Shown: one piece after another, positions 63,879 to 64,000 of the stretch
Layout of the letters: each line of letters begins with the position of its first letter
Numbering within the stretch: the first letter of the stretch is position 1
Source of the DNA: Ptiloglossa arizonensis
Lineage: Eukaryota > Arthropoda > Insecta > Hymenoptera > Colletidae
Direction: 5' to 3'
DNA length: 64,000 nt
Assembly (NCBI RefSeq): GCF_051014685.1
Contig: NW_027478524.1
Coordinates: 868,001-932,000, forward strand
Notes under the pieces: model-generated
Database searches by the model: none
What the model saw: the letters and a program-made list of their open reading frames with translations, nothing else
What the model was told of the DNA's origin: nothing
Translations under genes and position numbers: made by a program

Positions 63879-64000
63879 ATTCCGTTCTCGAGATATGGGA
63901 GTTTGAAGTTAAGGAAAGCTTGAGAAACCATCAAAATTTTCGCTGGTCTGATACTCGAAACCAATAACTGGAAGGGCCTAGGGGAAAAGTACACACACCA

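Larger units (their letters stand above)
29107..64000 (+). repeat. 177-bp satellite array, about 197 monomers
   Basis: The monomer is 177 bp, shown by the landmark gagtttct at 29164, 29341, 29518, 29695, 29872 and 30049, each exactly 177 bp apart. All monomers have the same orientation. Monomers of 176 bp with ggggaaaatacac recur. Shared blocks are ctttcagatgcaacagg, ttctcgagttcgtcaatccg, ttcgcgagatatggga, aatggttgagaaaccatc and ggcctaggggaaaa. Each typical monomer has one CTCGAG, one TCGCGA and one CCTAGG. Two linked variant classes mix along the array, one with gatgctagaaacgaataactgg and one with gatactcgaaaccaataactac. The array continues past the window. No unique sequence interrupts it. 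Centromeric or pericentromeric location is plausible but not shown. Confidence 0.97.

Noticed and set aside
29107..64000. Identity with honeybee satellites of about 176 bp (AluI) and 547 bp (AvaI)
   Set aside because: The lengths of the 177-bp and 544-bp units here are close to those families, but typical 177-bp monomers lack an AGCT site and I cannot compare sequences. A BLAST search would settle it. Length alone is not evidence.
29107..64000. Hammerhead ribozyme core in the satellite (ctgatgctagaaacg, ctgatactcgaaacc)
   Set aside because: The CTGAT and GAAAC parts resemble the conserved core, but only about three bases lie between them, so stem II is absent. The matching cleavage-side helices were not found either.
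29107..64000. CRISPR array interpretation of the regularly spaced repeats
   Set aside because: The whole 177-bp unit is repeated with no unique spacers, and the context is eukaryotic.

Overview
This window looks like non-coding heterochromatin from a eukaryotic chromosome, and I find no protein-coding gene, tRNA or rRNA that I can support. It is built from two unrelated tandem-repeat arrays on either side of a ~6 kb island that carries a large imperfect palindrome. An animal, and more likely an insect, is my inference from the AT-rich spacers, CpG-rich and apparently CpG-undepleted satellites, and long homogenised arrays. No sequence here identifies the species. No telomeric TTAGG-type array and no transposase, reverse transcriptase or integrase reading frame was seen.

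Region 1 (1-22903) is a simple-sequence mega-minisatellite. From 1 to 18452 the + strand is about 90% purine and follows a 20-bp unit. From 18453 to 22903 the same family runs in the opposite orientation and is dominated by an 8-bp unit (TTTCTCCG). The 20-bp unit is the 8-mer plus a 12-mer (TTTCTTTCTTCG and variants). Long stop-free frames in both parts are a by-product of composition.

Region 2 (22904-29106) is the island. A truncated copy of a 544-bp repeat abuts the simple array and is followed by ~415 bp of unique DNA. Next comes an imperfect inverted repeat whose arms start at 23456 and end at 29034. From outside in, each arm has a hairpin-rich module (one copy on the left, two in tandem on the right), a short heptamer microsatellite, a T/A-rich stretch, a GC-rich module with an outward-facing TATATAAGG box, and 544-bp repeats. 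The centre is ~200 bp near 25.5 kb.

Region 3 (29107-64000) is a classical satellite with a 177-bp monomer, about 197 copies, all in one orientation. It has heterogeneous higher-order structure: an 11-monomer (1947-bp) unit repeated at 33.5-39.4 kb, then larger duplications with offsets of about 14 and 17 monomers, plus 6-, 10- and 4-monomer offsets. Most monomers carry a 6-bp hairpin with a GAGA (GNRA-type) tetraloop, and one sub-lineage has a compensatory base-pair change.

How the parts may work together (inference): the two TATA boxes point outward, so a transcript from each arm would cross a hairpin-rich module and run toward the neighbouring array. On the right it would read the satellite strand on which the GNRA hairpin forms. 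The island may therefore be a divergent promoter hub for satellite transcription, possibly pericentromeric. This is the candidate I would follow up first.
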